Source: Nemopilema nomurai (Eukaryota; Cnidaria; Scyphozoa; Rhizostomeae; Rhizostomatidae). From it: a stretch of DNA of 64,000 nt. Positions 12,501 through 24,707 of the stretch are shown in pieces. The notes beneath the pieces were generated by a model. The model saw nothing but the letters and a program-made list of their open reading frames with translations. It was not told where the DNA came from and made no database searches. The first letter of the stretch is position 1; each line of letters opens with the position of its first letter. Location: contig ML133369.1 in the NCBI GenBank assembly GCA_003864495.1, forward strand, positions 248,001 to 312,000, in the 5' to 3' direction. Made by a program: the position numbers and the translations under genes.

Positions 12501-15500
12501 AATGAAGGCGTTTTATTCCCCTTTTTAATTTTAAGCAAAGAAAGAATAACAATTTAGCTAATTTTCCTCCATTACTCGCGGATTAGGTTAAGCATATAGA
12601 TTTTTCAGTACAATTTTGACAACGACTTAAAGGGCCGTATTCCCATGAAACTTGGCTAAGTTATCCAAATTAATTGTTCAATACCCAGGAACCCCACAAA
12701 TCTTATTTTTAGTATCAGAAAATCACGAGAGGAATGCTCACCGTCAAATATATTTTCCCTAGAGGATCTTTTCCCCTTATAATTAAATTCCTCTCGTGTG
12801 TTGTTTGTTGTATTGACGTAAGCAGAAATCCATCGACGGGGCTAGGTGGCAAAAGACAGAAAAATTGCTTTTTCATTCATTCTCGTTCCCTGGTGGAGAT
12901 GTACTGAGCAGAAAACACAGACGCGAGCAAAATATCTGGAAAACTTTCTGGTGGTGCAGAGGTTGAATGAAGCATTGATGGAGCAGAGATACCTATATCA
13001 TTAAATGCTTGTCGTCTCGTCACTTATCATGATCGTTTAATAAATAGATCGATTTACAAGTTCCTCGTTGAATATTTTGACTGATACAGGGCCCATTGGC
13101 ATTGGAAACGTAACAACCACTTTGAATTTTGTCGTATGAACATTTTCGAAGTCGCTGTAGACAGTCAGGTTTTTAAAACTAGATCTAAAAAAAGTTGGTT
13201 TATTTTTGACAAAACTAACGGGGTGATTTAAAAGATCATCCAAATCAATGATTATTCTCATCATCATGAATTAGCAAAGAAGCAGAGGGGAATACGGCCT
13301 AATGAAACTTTTTAACGTGTTGATATCCTGTCACTGAATTACTTATAACTTAAAGCTACGCTGACTGAATTTTAGACGAAGGTGTTCCAATCAGTCTCTC
13401 AGGATCATTGTACCTTTGGCGTAGTGTACAAGGCCATTCCTCATAATCCGTTTACTTCCATTAACCAACTTAAAGGGAATAACTTTAATCCATGACAGTT
13501 TGACATGACATATCACTGAAATTGGTCGAAGTACGACATCATCGTGACGTAATAGGCAAGAGCTGTAATTCAGGAAAATTATCAAAACTATGTTTGTCAT
13601 TGGAAATTATTAGCTTAAAATGTTTAAGATGACCATTAATTACTACAAACTTTCAGCAATGCTTTTCTTGTATGTTCCTATCTCTTCTTATGAACAGTGA
13701 CAGTTGCTCTAGATTATATAACTATAGTTTTCAATATGGCGAACCAGTTCTGCTAGTAGAAAAATAGAAATAGTCGAGCTTCAGATAATATTCGACTGAT
13801 ATGGTTTGTAGTCTATTCTCCACTTTAAACTTCCGTTATAAGACTTAGAAGATGGAAACGTCTGCCTAAGAGAGAGCATCTACTTTGCATCAATAGCAGA
13901 GGGAAGGGGGCCTATAGATCGAAAGGGGATTTGGGTTCGGGTAGACAGAAGGAAAGCGTCTCATTCAAGATTTAAACCGTGATTTGTCTGCGCCATTTTC
14001 GGCTTTACAGTCAACTGGTTTGCCTACTTGACCCGTTCTCCTTCTGTTAGAAGAGTTGTTCGATGTGTTTGACCCAGTAGTTGAAGATGTGGTGTGAGAA
14101 TATCTGAGCTGATGGACACCATAGCTAGAGCCAGCGAGAGAGGTCATAGGTCACTCCAGGCCAGTACCCTGACCGGGGATATACAAAAGTCTTATGTTGT
14201 AGTGTCATGTGGGACCATTTGAGTGTCGCATTTATACTAGCCTTGATTAGTCAATATATAGATATAAGATATAAAATACATTATAAAATGCAAGATAGAC
14301 ATTCCCGTGGTGCTTGCTGTGCAGGTGCTGCCTGCAAGTTGCAACGTGATTGTGTCAATTGAAGTTCTCTAATTGCTTTCTAGGAACAACAGATGTTGAA
14401 AGCACCCCAGATCACCTACCTTGATTACAAGTCGAATGGAGATTACGACCTTACCAAGGTAGACTATAGCACCATGGTAAAACAACTTGACTTTTCCTCT
14501 ATTTTTCTCTAATCACCAGCATCCTTGCCTCTAGCATTGAAGTAAAGTGGTGTGTTCTGGACCCATTTGGATTAACAAGGGCCATTAAGGTAGATGCGCA
14601 TTTGAGAGTGTATAATACAGTTTGACATCTTTAAAAAGCCTCTGGTAAATGCTTGAGATCATGATTTGGTGGTTGAAAGACAATTTGCTTGGGCAAGATA
14701 ATCAGATTGGTCACGTCTAGAGAGTTAGGTATTAACCAAAATCCAGTATCAAGTTAAAGGGCAAATTATGTTGAGGCAGGCAAAAGGCTTCAAAAAGAAG
14801 GAATCCGCCAGTTTCCAATCATTGTTAGAAAGATCTTTTGAGGCGCAAAAACATTCAGCATATATATTCCGAGGTTGCAGAATCATGCGTAGTTTGTTAT
14901 CTGGTTGAAATATTGCTGCTGCTTGATTTGACTGTTTATAACAAGTCACAAAACACAGTCAGTACATTGATCGTACTTTGATTGAGCGTAGCAAACACAC
15001 GTGTCGTGCTTTCTTAGGCATCCGCTGACGCGAGCCACGCCCACTTTCTTCAACAAGATTTATTGCAGATTGCTTTGCGCATTTGATGGATTTCGTGTTA
15101 ATTCTGGCAGCTTGACTATCCTTTGGTCACGCAATAGTTTCCCATTGATAAGAATGCATAGCTGGTGGCTCAGCCAGTGGAACACCTTTTTCTCATTGAC
15201 ACCTTTCACCCAACGCGACACCTAAAGCTACAGCGACAGCACATCTTGCTAAAATACCCCCTATGATGTCTGTTTTGCTTGATCCTAACATATCCACCTG
15301 ACGATGATTTGGCGGTGGTTTATTTTATAAGGCAATTTTCATTCACGCATTGGCGAGGAAGTCCCTAATTACGCAAAGGACTGCATAATTTTCCCTATAT
15401 CAACCAGATTACGCATTTTGATGACCTTGACTGAGAGGAGGTTTGGTTTCTGGGTATGAATCATCGGAACAACTTCGAGGGAGATATTTTTATGCGAGCC

Positions 15501-16323
15501 TACAGTTTATCATCACCGCCAGCTTTCAGTATGTGCTTCTGAGTACGGATAAAAATAGGCTACAGATGTCATCTCTGAAAACATTCTGCAGTCTCTTTCA
15601 TGTGATTCAGAACACTTCAAGGACAGGCGGAGTTTTTCTCACGATATTAGAGTTTCAAATGTGACGTTCAAATATCACGAACTAATGTTTCAGTTTGTTT
15701 CCATGGCTCATGTTCCGCTGACAGACGTAATTGACACAATTTTTGCTTTGACTTTTTAAGTGTAATTTTCACTCCATTGATTAACTTAGAAGAAAAAAGA
15801 GGGCAAGAATATATTAAAAATATTTCACATAAGTAGTCTACGTTATTCATTAATTAGAAACATGTGAGTCCTTGCTTCGGGGGCATTTTAGAAGTCTAAC
15901 CTTTATAACTTCCCCATTTCAGCAGTGTTTTACATAAACCATTGCTAACCATTCACAAAGCAACTATATATTGGAGAAGAATAATGCAAGGTTTTTTCTG
16001 CTCAGTGTAATTGAGTTATGAATGAAAAAATTTAAGCAGAAAAGTTGTTATTTTGTTAAAGCAGTAAATGATATTGGAATTGACGTGCTAGCAAAAACAC
16101 TAATTTCAATTCTTCATGATTTCCTATGGTTGGTTCCGATTGATTGTCATTTTTTTGCTAGTTAGTTATAGTAACGCTTAGAAATAGTTTTTAATCATGT
16201 TTTATTTGCTACTTTTACCTACCGTAGATGTACGGTTCAAAATATGACGAGAAATCAACGCTCACAAACTCTTTCGAGGAGAGCTCAAAGATGTACAAAG
16301 ATGCCCCTGAATCGACGCTCTAG
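530..16323 (+). CDS. Ionotropic glutamate receptor subunit, kainate/AMPA-like layout, 5' partial, one frame break
   Basis: Tetrameric ligand-gated cation channel subunit of the plasma membrane. Exons: 530-726, probably 1692-1754, 1848-1982, 2430-2597, 3621-3725, 5309-5476, 6785-6985, 7509-7693, 8189-8453, 8833-9200, 11116-11355, 14384-14458, 16228-16323 (stop TAG). About 755 codons are in the window; the start of the amino-terminal domain is missing. In order: the end of that domain (GLTGDV, then IGTWSV), S1 lobe (QEPFIFYDP...NDRFSGFCKDIM), the TSER arginine that normally contacts the ligand alpha-carboxylate, VIDFSVPFM, M1, pore loop with LLQQGPD (Gln at the Q/R site), M3, S2 lobe (YGTLRDDQT, NEQQPCDT), M4 (residues coded at 11209-11290) and a short tail ending ESTL, a class I PDZ ligand. 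Apart from the candidate exon 1692-1754, all junction phases agree. Oddities: the M3 gate motif reads AYVASLAGH; the ligand-site Glu is Asp; the frame breaks by one base at 7554-7559; one intron appears to be GC-AG. Family assignment is certain, subfamily is not. Confidence 0.9.
1217..1312. repeat. Long imperfect hairpin inside an iGluR intron
   Basis: Two arms of about 35 bases (1217-1251 and 1279-1312) are near-perfect reverse complements around a 27-base loop. The shared core is ACCCTGGGTA, followed by CAGACC and ACTATGTA. It could be a small inverted-repeat element or a hairpin RNA precursor; nothing in the sequence decides between them. Confidence 0.6.
1654..1688. repeat. Tetranucleotide (GATT/TTGA) microsatellite
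   Basis: Short run of ttgattgattaattgattga immediately left of the candidate acceptor at 1689-1690. A second (GATT)n run sits just inside the donor of the CRD exon near 46428-46450. Confidence 0.8.
1692..1754 (+). other. Candidate extra iGluR exon with off-consensus borders
   Basis: In one frame this codes 21 residues including GMRAGYFDYIMQTL. That matches by eye the piece of the amino-terminal domain (kainate receptors: GMM...YHYIFTTL) that is otherwise absent between exons 530-726 and 1848-1982. The spacing fits exactly if it follows the KQ that ends the first exon. The natural acceptor (gatcgcag, 1683-1690) leaves one extra G at 1691, and the only donor compatible with the next exon is GC (CAA then gcatga). 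So either the borders are unusual or a base is wrong. Confidence 0.5.
7554..7559 (+). other. One-base frame break in iGluR ligand-binding domain
   Basis: Upstream the exon reads EAHVAIGSLLVTSERE in phase with the previous exon. From 7559 the conserved VIDFSVPFMDFSKAIL continues in the frame one base back. Without a -1 shift or one missing base, translation stops at TAA 7608-7610, before the first membrane helix. The exon is 185 bases long, and 186 would keep phase with the next exon, so one base is lacking relative to a working frame. The break lies at GAAGT; a true GAAAGT would repair it. Confidence 0.8.
9201..11115. other. iGluR intron, 1.9 kb, no gene seen
   Basis: Intron between the S2-lobe exon and the M4 exon, from donor gtaagt at 9201 to acceptor ccaag at 11111-11115. 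I see no coding motif, tandem repeat or long inverted repeat in it. Confidence 0.6.
12630..13302. mobile_element. Putative inverted-repeat (MITE-like) element, ~670 bp
   Basis: The left end AGGGCCGTATTCCC is the reverse complement, apart from one missing base, of the right end GGGAATACGGCCT. Inside, a perfect 12-base inverted pair CACGAGAGGAAT / ATTCCTCTCGTG flanks roughly 50 bases (about 12723-12797). There is no transposase; a 76-codon open frame on the minus strand resembles nothing I recognise. It lies in the iGluR intron 11356-14383. Target-site duplications are not evident. Confidence 0.45.
14459..16227. other. Last iGluR intron, no gene seen
   Basis: This 1.8-kb intron separates the two short cytoplasmic-tail exons. 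Nothing recognisable lies in it. Confidence 0.5.
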
Positions 16324-16366
16324 GCATCTTTACTCAATTTTGCGAAGCGAACGTAAATCAAACTGC

Positions 16367-16372
16367 AATAAA
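16367..16372 (+). terminator. Polyadenylation signal of iGluR gene
   Basis: A canonical AATAAA lies 43 bases after the iGluR stop codon, giving a short predicted 3' untranslated region. Confidence 0.6.
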
Positions 16373-19300
16373 AGTACATTAAACATCGACCAATGTATTT
16401 AAAAATTGTTTTTGGCATTTAAAGTGAAATCGCAAGCAATTTCATCGCTGCTAAAGCACTAAGCAGCTCTCCAATGCATCCTGATTAATGTCTGCAACAG
16501 TTAATATATTTTTGTCTTAAATGTATTTTGACTTTAATCCACCCTGCGTTTTGGAAGTGAGTTTCCTGCAGCCTATTTAGGCAGTTCTCTCCCAGTTTGG
16601 AACATTTCATGCATTCAATACCTTCAGGTTAACGAGCTAAATTACAACTTCCATAAACATTCAAAAGCCTACAGTGCTATGATCTTGACAAATCCTTTTC
16701 CATACATCGTGCTCCCCCTAAAAACCATCGCTTCACAACCTCTAAGTTGACGTACTGAAGGGTACAAAGGAAAACTCAATACTTTGTTGAGGTGGAAATA
16801 CTTGCTGGTTTTTAAGAAGCATATATATGAGAAAGATTCCAATTGTGCTTAGTTTTATAGACACAAACTTCAGAATAGAACCCAATTATCGTTATTGGAA
16901 AATGCAACAGAGTATCGCCTATTTGTCACCCAAGTGCTACAGCAACTAACATAAGCCATAAATTAGAGTTCTCTCGAAACAACTGAAGTGAATTGGTTAG
17001 AATCATCTACCCTATAAACCTATTAATTTTCAAGAAACTTCAAATCTGCAACAATGTGGAATCAAGATATTGCGTCTCTAAACACTAGTGCGTTATGAAT
17101 CTCTGAAATCGAAGCATTTGTACCCGCACATTGGTTTGCTTGTTAGAGCCCTGGGGAATTTAGGCTCTGTGTCTTTGTTTCTCGATAACAATGTGCTCAT
17201 TTAGCAATCTAGAAGCGAGCATTCAGCAAGAGCTACCTTGTGTTTACAAGGTTCAATAATTCTTGACAACTCAAGAACCGCTATTTGTTTTGTAATTTAG
17301 ATGGTACTTACCTACATTACCTTCAGTGTAACATCATGTAGCAGCTATTGAAAAGGCAGAAGTCCTTAATCACGGTATTTAACTTACGATATTTGCAAAG
17401 GGATGTAAAGACCATTTGCAAAAGAGAGCAAATAAAAAGATATCGGTTCCTATTCACACACATAGTTTAAAAGAATAAGGCGCACTTATTTCTTTTTTCA
17501 ATGAAGAATGTTTCATTGTGTTTGCAAAGCCTTATCAAAAGGATTAGAACGGATTTTTAGGCGTTCACCTGGCTGAAATAATTTTGAAACATTTTTTGTA
17601 AATTATCTAAAGGTTCGTCACCTATTGATCTTGGTATTCTGTGTTACAATCCATGTTGCACATATTATGGATATTTAGGAAGAAAAGTTTTCGTTTTTTA
17701 GTGTGATTAAATGTCATATGTTTGTATTTGTCGTCAATGAATAGTGACCTAGTATCAGCAACTTATATTGGGAGTTCATTTGTAATATTAAACAAGAATG
17801 TTGATGGCCGATGTATAATGTAATACAATCAATCTGACGAGAAGAATTTGGTTTAGAAAAAGACGTTTTTCAGTCCAATATCGCAATTCATGCAAAGGAA
17901 TCCTTGTTTTGAGCTGTGTATCAAGATTTATAGAATTGGCTTTCAAATTACGACGAGATCAAGCATTAAGTAACCCACGTAGTTTTATGACTTTGTTTCA
18001 AGTTGATTAACACGAACATTATTATCTGCGGCTCTGTTATTTTAATTATCTTTTGTAAAAATTATTTTGCGAAATGTTACCGGTACTATGGAGAAAGTAA
18101 TTGTTATTTATTTTTAAAGCGTCATAAATAGAACTGTCAACTTTGGAAACGAGTGCGCTAAATTATTCGCTATTCATTAAATGTTGAAGTATGAAATCAA
18201 AGTCACGGTTTAACTACCCGGCTTTTGGTAATCACACTATCATCTATATGTTTTAATCACTGAATCACTCTGTTGATTTGTAAGAAGTGATATTTTTCCA
18301 AAGAGTCCACAAAAGCAACAACAACAACAATTGAGACAAAATCTGGCAGTGGATTGGCATTTAGGTGGTTGTGTCGAAATTATTCTTCGAATGTCTTTCT
18401 ACCAGATATCCCTTAAGTCATGCAAAGGTCGATGAGAATGAGGGCTGTTTACGAATCTCTATAAGGCCTATGCTCGCAGCACCACCAATTGTTTGCTGAA
18501 ATTCCCGCATTAGACCACCACTGCTACTAGCCAATATTAACATTAAAAACAGTAGTTCGAAGCAGGTCTAAGTTTCAATTTTCATTCCTTATGTATTTTG
18601 TTCTACGATTCATAGAGAGTGCGGAAAACATAACTGACCCGAGCGAGATTTTATTCTCTGGGGCTAGCTATCAATGCTTGAAGTGCACGGGTAAATCAAG
18701 GTTGTTTAGCTAACTGCTTTGTAAGACATAACAAAATAACAACCGTTCTCCACTGTAAAATATTTAGCAAAGAAATAGTCCTTTCGATGCGGTTAAGCCT
18801 AGGTTGTGCTTGGATGTAGAAATCCAACGTTTCTTTTCTCGCTTACTTTGCTCTCCATTCGTAGCCCCACCAGAGCTATTCTCAATTCCTATCAAAAGAG
18901 TCCTTTCAAAACAGGCCTAAAGTATAGGTTTTGGTAAGATGTAGGAGTCTAGTTTTTCAATAACCTTGCTCGAACAATTTTTATAACCTCTGAAGGAAGG
19001 TTTGCGTGAAAACACAGAAACCAACGTTGATAACGCAAAGATGATCATGAAATTAGACGAGCAGACAAAATTTGGCTGACCAAATTCACTCTACATTATA
19101 AATTAAGGATGAAGAAAATTCAACTAACTTTCAATATAAGACTTTCACTGCGTTCTGTAATCCTTAGCTTTGAGTATGATGAAATTTGTCTAAATTAGGC
19201 ATAATGTATAACTTGATAAACCTTGCTCAACTATAAGCCATTTTCCCTGCTAAAAGACTTGCTTTTGTCTGCATAAGAAATTTGATTGCTACACACCCCC

Positions 19301-22300
19301 TCTAATCTTCTTTACTCTACCAACAGAGTCTCTTAGGAACGCCTCTTGGATCATTTTGCTACCAGCACGCGTGAATTGATTCTACTGCCTTGATGAATAT
19401 GCCTTGCATTTGACCCTGATTATAAGCAAACTTCATTGCCCCGCCTGCCTCTGTCAAGAGGCTTGTTGTACAATGATTAGATTAATCTTCGTAATTATAA
19501 CATATTCATTGATCACCCGTCCCGCTCAAGGCAAAAGCCCGCCCTTAAGCATGAAACCAACTGGATTATACCTTTATAATCGGGGGTAATCACCACCCGT
19601 AGAGACATGCTTAGGTTGGGAGGAGAGTTGCTTCCATAAGGACGACTCTAACTTTAGTCATGACGAAGGATTATACCAACTTATAATCGCACCAACAAAA
19701 GGGAAGGCTGGATCTCAAAGAATCGCTGGAAATCGAAAGTACGAACGGAATTGAAGGAAATTAGCCTGTAAGAGTTAGCAATACCCAAAGCAGGATTCAA
19801 GAGTGAAATCAAGATTGCCAATGTTTGGAAAACTTTAGGAATTGTGGCTCATGCTTTAGACATATGAAGGTTGTCAAAGGCGTACGAAAATGGCACCAAA
19901 TAGTGATAAAATGGAACATTATGAAGTTTTACAAATTTTTGCTTTAAGTGCAAAGAATTTCATATTTTCATGTAGGCCCAAAAATGAAAGACTCGAATAG
20001 TTTGATATATTGAAGTAGAAAATATTCAGAGTTTATAGTATAAGATTTTATAGTGAACTTTTCTATCAGCTATTTTCAGTGCATGCATCCTGCGGAAAGG
20101 GCAGGTAGAGGGAGGGTGACATATTAAATTGCTCTTCTCTTAAACCCGAGAAAGTTTTCCACAGCTTTTAGGTGTGCTGTAAAAAAACTTTTGGTTATCA
20201 GAATGCCTCCATTCTTAAAACGAATTGTCATTCAGAAACCCACTTGGTTGCATTCGATGGTTGAAAATTAATGATCCATGTTTGGAGGACATTTTAGAAA
20301 TTTGCTTCACGATATGATAGCCTTTGTTCGACCACTATGAAGACCAACAACATTGAATTGGTGGGGCAATGCTAAAATTTTCAAAGCCACCCAACTTCCT
20401 ATTTTACTCCTTGCAGGATGAACCAAAGTCGGTACGATGCATTCTACGTGAGACTTCATTGAAATTCACATTTTGCACAGGGGCAGCTGCACTAGACAAT
20501 CATTGAATGTTTTCAATGAAGGCTCGATTTCCTAGCTTTCAGTTGGTCTCACACTACCACTTTGGATCTACGTCAATGCTCTTGAGATCGAAGTACAAGG
20601 AGGAACTCACTTTCGAACATGGGTCTATTTGCAGCGTTTTTGAGAGTCTTGCGTCAATAGTCTAAGGGTATGAATTCTTCATTATTTTTGAGTTTTTTTA
20701 TGAATGCGGCAGTTCATATATCATCGCCCCAGAAATCTTTGCAATAACATTGGCCTCTTACTCGATAGAAATGTCAAACCGAGGCGGTCAGCTTCCTTGG
20801 CGCCATTTTTAATTCTGCTGACCAAGCTTGTTCTAACTTGTTTGTAGACCAGTCGAACACGCATGCCACCATATTTTCAAGATGAATTGTGAAAGGAACA
20901 GGATCTATGAGTTTGTAAAAGGCAAGAACTTTTGTTTTAGCTTAATGTTTACTATAGTCAATTTTCCCGCATTCTGACAAGATGGGACAAATAGCAAAGC
21001 TTGCTACCATTTTTCAAGATTGCATGTTTACGGTGGGTTAAAATGCCGTTTTAGAGACGATGGTTTTCTTAAAGCTATACACGTTTAATCAATCTGAGAG
21101 CTAAACAACTTTTCCCTCCATAAAACTTCAAACATTAACCCTGTTTCCTGATAAAAGTACCTGAAACCTTTTTGTAAAGATAAAACTTTTCACTTCCAAT
21201 AGAGAGATATTAGTAGTCTTTTGTGGATTTTGTTCCCAATTGGTTTGATATTAATATGCCAGTCTGCAGAGTATGGTATGTGCACACTGGATATTTTTGT
21301 ACAAAACCTATTGTGCGAATGTCCTAATTTGTTATTGGAATGAACTATAATTAATGATTACCTACTTAACCAAAAATAGGCTGGAGAAAGAATTTTTATT
21401 TCAAAACAAATACCCAGACTTCAGTCTTTATTGAGTCTCCCACATTTCTTGGCATTTTTATGGTGAAATGCAAATTTAAAAATTTTTAGCCACAACAGGG
21501 GAAAAAAGCTAGTGCACACCAGGACACCCGAAATTTTTGCTGGTGCACACCGGCACACCATGCTTCTTGCTCATGCACACCAGAGATCTCATCAAAAAGT
21601 GCCATACTCTGCAGACCAGTTAATAGGGATGAGCTTGTATCGTATAAATGAGACATGTTTGACATGGAAATGTACAGGATAATTTTTAAAATTGGAACAT
21701 AGGCAAACTACTTCAATTTACTGCTAGTGGAAATCAAGAGGTCCAAAAAAGAGAGATCTTAAAATTTTTCATCTTTCTTGGATGCCCGAGCTGAAAATCT
21801 AATTCATCATTCCAATAGTTTGAAAATGATATCAGAAAGAGCCATGTGCAAAGTCAGTATCAATGAAGAAATACAAATTCTATCAAAGTAGCAGCTCTTG
21901 TTTTGCCTTGTCCAACTAGTGGGTTACTTCTGCAGCAACCTCTTGTGTAAATTGACCATTACTGACAAGGCCACCTTATCTGGAGCTCAAAGCATCTTAA
22001 ATACTCATTGAGTTTGTTGAGTTTGTTTTGTTCTTTTATTTTGCCTCGTCGTATCTAATACTGAACAATTAATTGGAAGGAATTGATGGCACTGTCATAT
22101 TAAACTAAAGCATTGTGTTCCACTTTTGTCAATATTATAGTTGGTTTTCTTGTTTTGCTTTGTTTTCTTTGTACAAGTTGTTGTGGTTAGTGAAGTCTGT
22201 AAGCAACAGAAATCATACTGAACTTTCACCTTGAACAATTAAGCAATCTGCATACAGCTTGGCCTCCTGTTTGCCTTTTAAAGTAGTTTGTATGCATGGA

Positions 22301-24707
22301 GGATTTAGTGAAATCAAGCAGTCAGTCATATGTACTGCTCCTTCATTAACATAAGATTTGCAAAGGATAACCTTTGGCTTATTTTCTTATAGAAAATGTC
22401 AGTTTCTGAATCAGTGGTCAAATTAGATGAGATTATTATGTAGATGTGAAAAGTGAAAGTGACATAAACATCCTTTTGTGAGTGATTAGAAATTTCTTTT
22501 GAGTATTTCTTAGTTAGAATTTTTTGTTAATCACAAAGAGCACACAGAAATTAACCTTTAGCTCTCTAGACGAAAAAAGTCCATTTGATGGCTTGGCCTA
22601 AAAGGTAATTGTACTTTGTATGACAATAACAGAAATCCATATTTCAGTTACAGTGGATTACAACTTAACTGTTGTTTTTGTTTGTCCGTTTTCAGCTGTC
22701 AACTTTAATTTTTTTACAATGACAAATGACAGGTTTCTTTACCAGAAAAATTTTTATGCCTTAACATGAATAAAAGATTTTTAATAGTCATAAATTATAG
22801 TTGTAGTCAATTTTCCTTCTCAAGCGCCTTGTGGCATAGCATTTGTTATTTTAATTGATATCTAGTATGTGATTTTCATTAATGTTGTTAAGGATGCATT
22901 TTTGATAAATTTACTAACAAAAGTGGTTAAGTCTGTGTATCTAAGCCACATATTTTGCTCTCATGTAATGAATACCCAACTAATGGCTTCTGCCTTAATG
23001 CAATGAATAGATTCATTGAATTGAAGCTAAGTTGTTAACTCTCCCATCCTTTTTGAATACTTTTCAGAGATGAACAAACAAAATTAAAATCATTTTCTAG
23101 CAGAAGAGAAATCAGAGTGAAAGGTTCAACTATTGACTTTTTCCTGAGAAATTATTTTGATTGCAACGGTAGGTTATGCCATCTTTTTAAGGCAGCAATA
23201 CTATAGTATAAGGAAACTTCATAAGTGTGCATTTGATTCTATCACTGTCTATTTGAGTCCCTCCAATTAATTAATTTCGTCTGGCAAGAAACCCATCGTC
23301 TTTCATCGAACTCCTTTATGCGATAGCTGCCATTACCCACAGTTGTATTTTAATTCAATGCAGGCAAACCAACGCCGCATTTTTTTGTCTCTAAAGCTTT
23401 CATTACAAAAGAACTGCTTAGGCCTAGTACCCTTATCATCTCGATGTTTAAACAAAACGGTTTTCATTTCCTTATTTGCAGTTAGATGGGCTTAGATTTC
23501 TTCATTTATTGCAAAACGAGACGTCGGCCTCTTCTGTCAACTTTTTCAGCAGTTCTAATAATCTTTTGGTTAAATGCCTAGGGTTAAGTTATCTCCCTAA
23601 ATTGGCCCAGAGAGGGGAGCATCACGCATTATGGTTTTGATAACCTGCAGGGTGATGGCTTTTTGAAATATTTTAGGATATCCTTATGATAATCTCCTGC
23701 CTGCATAAAAGCGTGATTGATTGCCTGCTTACAATACGAATCTGTGCATCCCGTGAGAAATATGGTCGCACTTGCGCCTTATTCATAACCATAGAATCGA
23801 CATGTACATCTATTTATTAGCAGTCATTGTGTTACGACCCAATGTGTTAATTACCAGAAGTAATCTGGACATACCGCTTCGTTACGGGGTTCAGAAGACA
23901 ACTGTTTGCGTCATCTGCTAATGCCACCCAACAAACTCAAAGGAGGCATCCATTTGCTACCTTCATTTGCCTAATCAGAATCCCTGCCCTAAACTGATTG
24001 ATCATGTGGCAGAATGGCGAGAATATTTACTGGATTATCGGCAGTCAATCCGTCTTAGAGAAAAAACAGACCCTTTCTGTACTGTACCTTCTCAATACGC
24101 CCTCGATCAAAAACTGGGTTGCTTAGAAGAGCATTTACATTCAAATATTTGTTAACCGACCGTTTAAATATTTTTTTTGCTTTTAAGAAAAATGCCGAGA
24201 ATACGAAGCTCTAATCCAGAATTGCTTTCTACGTTAATGCAGAATCTGTGCTTGCCCCTACTTATCATTGAGTAATCGGAACGTTAAGTTTTATGCCGGG
24301 TACTGAAGAAGGGGCTCTCAGAACTGGGAGTTGAAATCAATGCTTTGTTTGTTGTAAAGATCCAATGTCATCACATTGGCGTGTCAATCCTCGCACGAGA
24401 TGACAAGAAGGCGGTGCCTTAGCACTTAAACCAAACAGTTGAATTAGTTTTTGAGAGATAGACTCCTTTTGAAGTGCTACCGTGTGTGGTCCAGTTTCAA
24501 TAACGAATGCGTAGCAACCTCGTATTTGTGCGGACCCTTCCATTATTACGGTCGCGTGGATCGTACAGGGAATAGTTCGCAACTGGGACCAATCAAGCAC
24601 ACTGCATAACCGCATGACCAAGCGAGCTTGTCCTTCGATATCACAAAGCGGTCAGCACTAAGGAGCCCAGAAGCAAAGCATTCATATCTGCAAACTGCTT
24701 TGGCAAG
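16373..24707. other. Intergenic region, no gene recognised
   Basis: About 8.3 kb between the iGluR polyadenylation signal and the signal-peptide exon of the Ig-CRD gene. It is AT-rich with only short open frames lacking family motifs (for example 23967-24155 plus and 24337-24621 minus). It holds one inverted-repeat element at 21259-21619 and a small CAA run near 18318. The promoter of the Ig-CRD gene must lie near its right end, but I cannot point to an element. Confidence 0.6.
21259..21619. mobile_element. Putative MITE with 18-bp terminal inverted repeats
   Basis: CCAGTCTGCAGAGTATGG at 21259-21276 pairs with its reverse complement at 21602-21619 (16 of 18 positions). ATTAA-type bases flank both ends. 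The interior is non-coding and carries three GTGCACACC/TGCACACCAG-type words. No transposase is present. Confidence 0.55.

Noticed and set aside
24337..24621. 94-codon minus-strand open frame just upstream of the signal-peptide exon
   Set aside because: No recognisable motif, no partner exons found, and it lies where the Ig-CRD promoter is expected.
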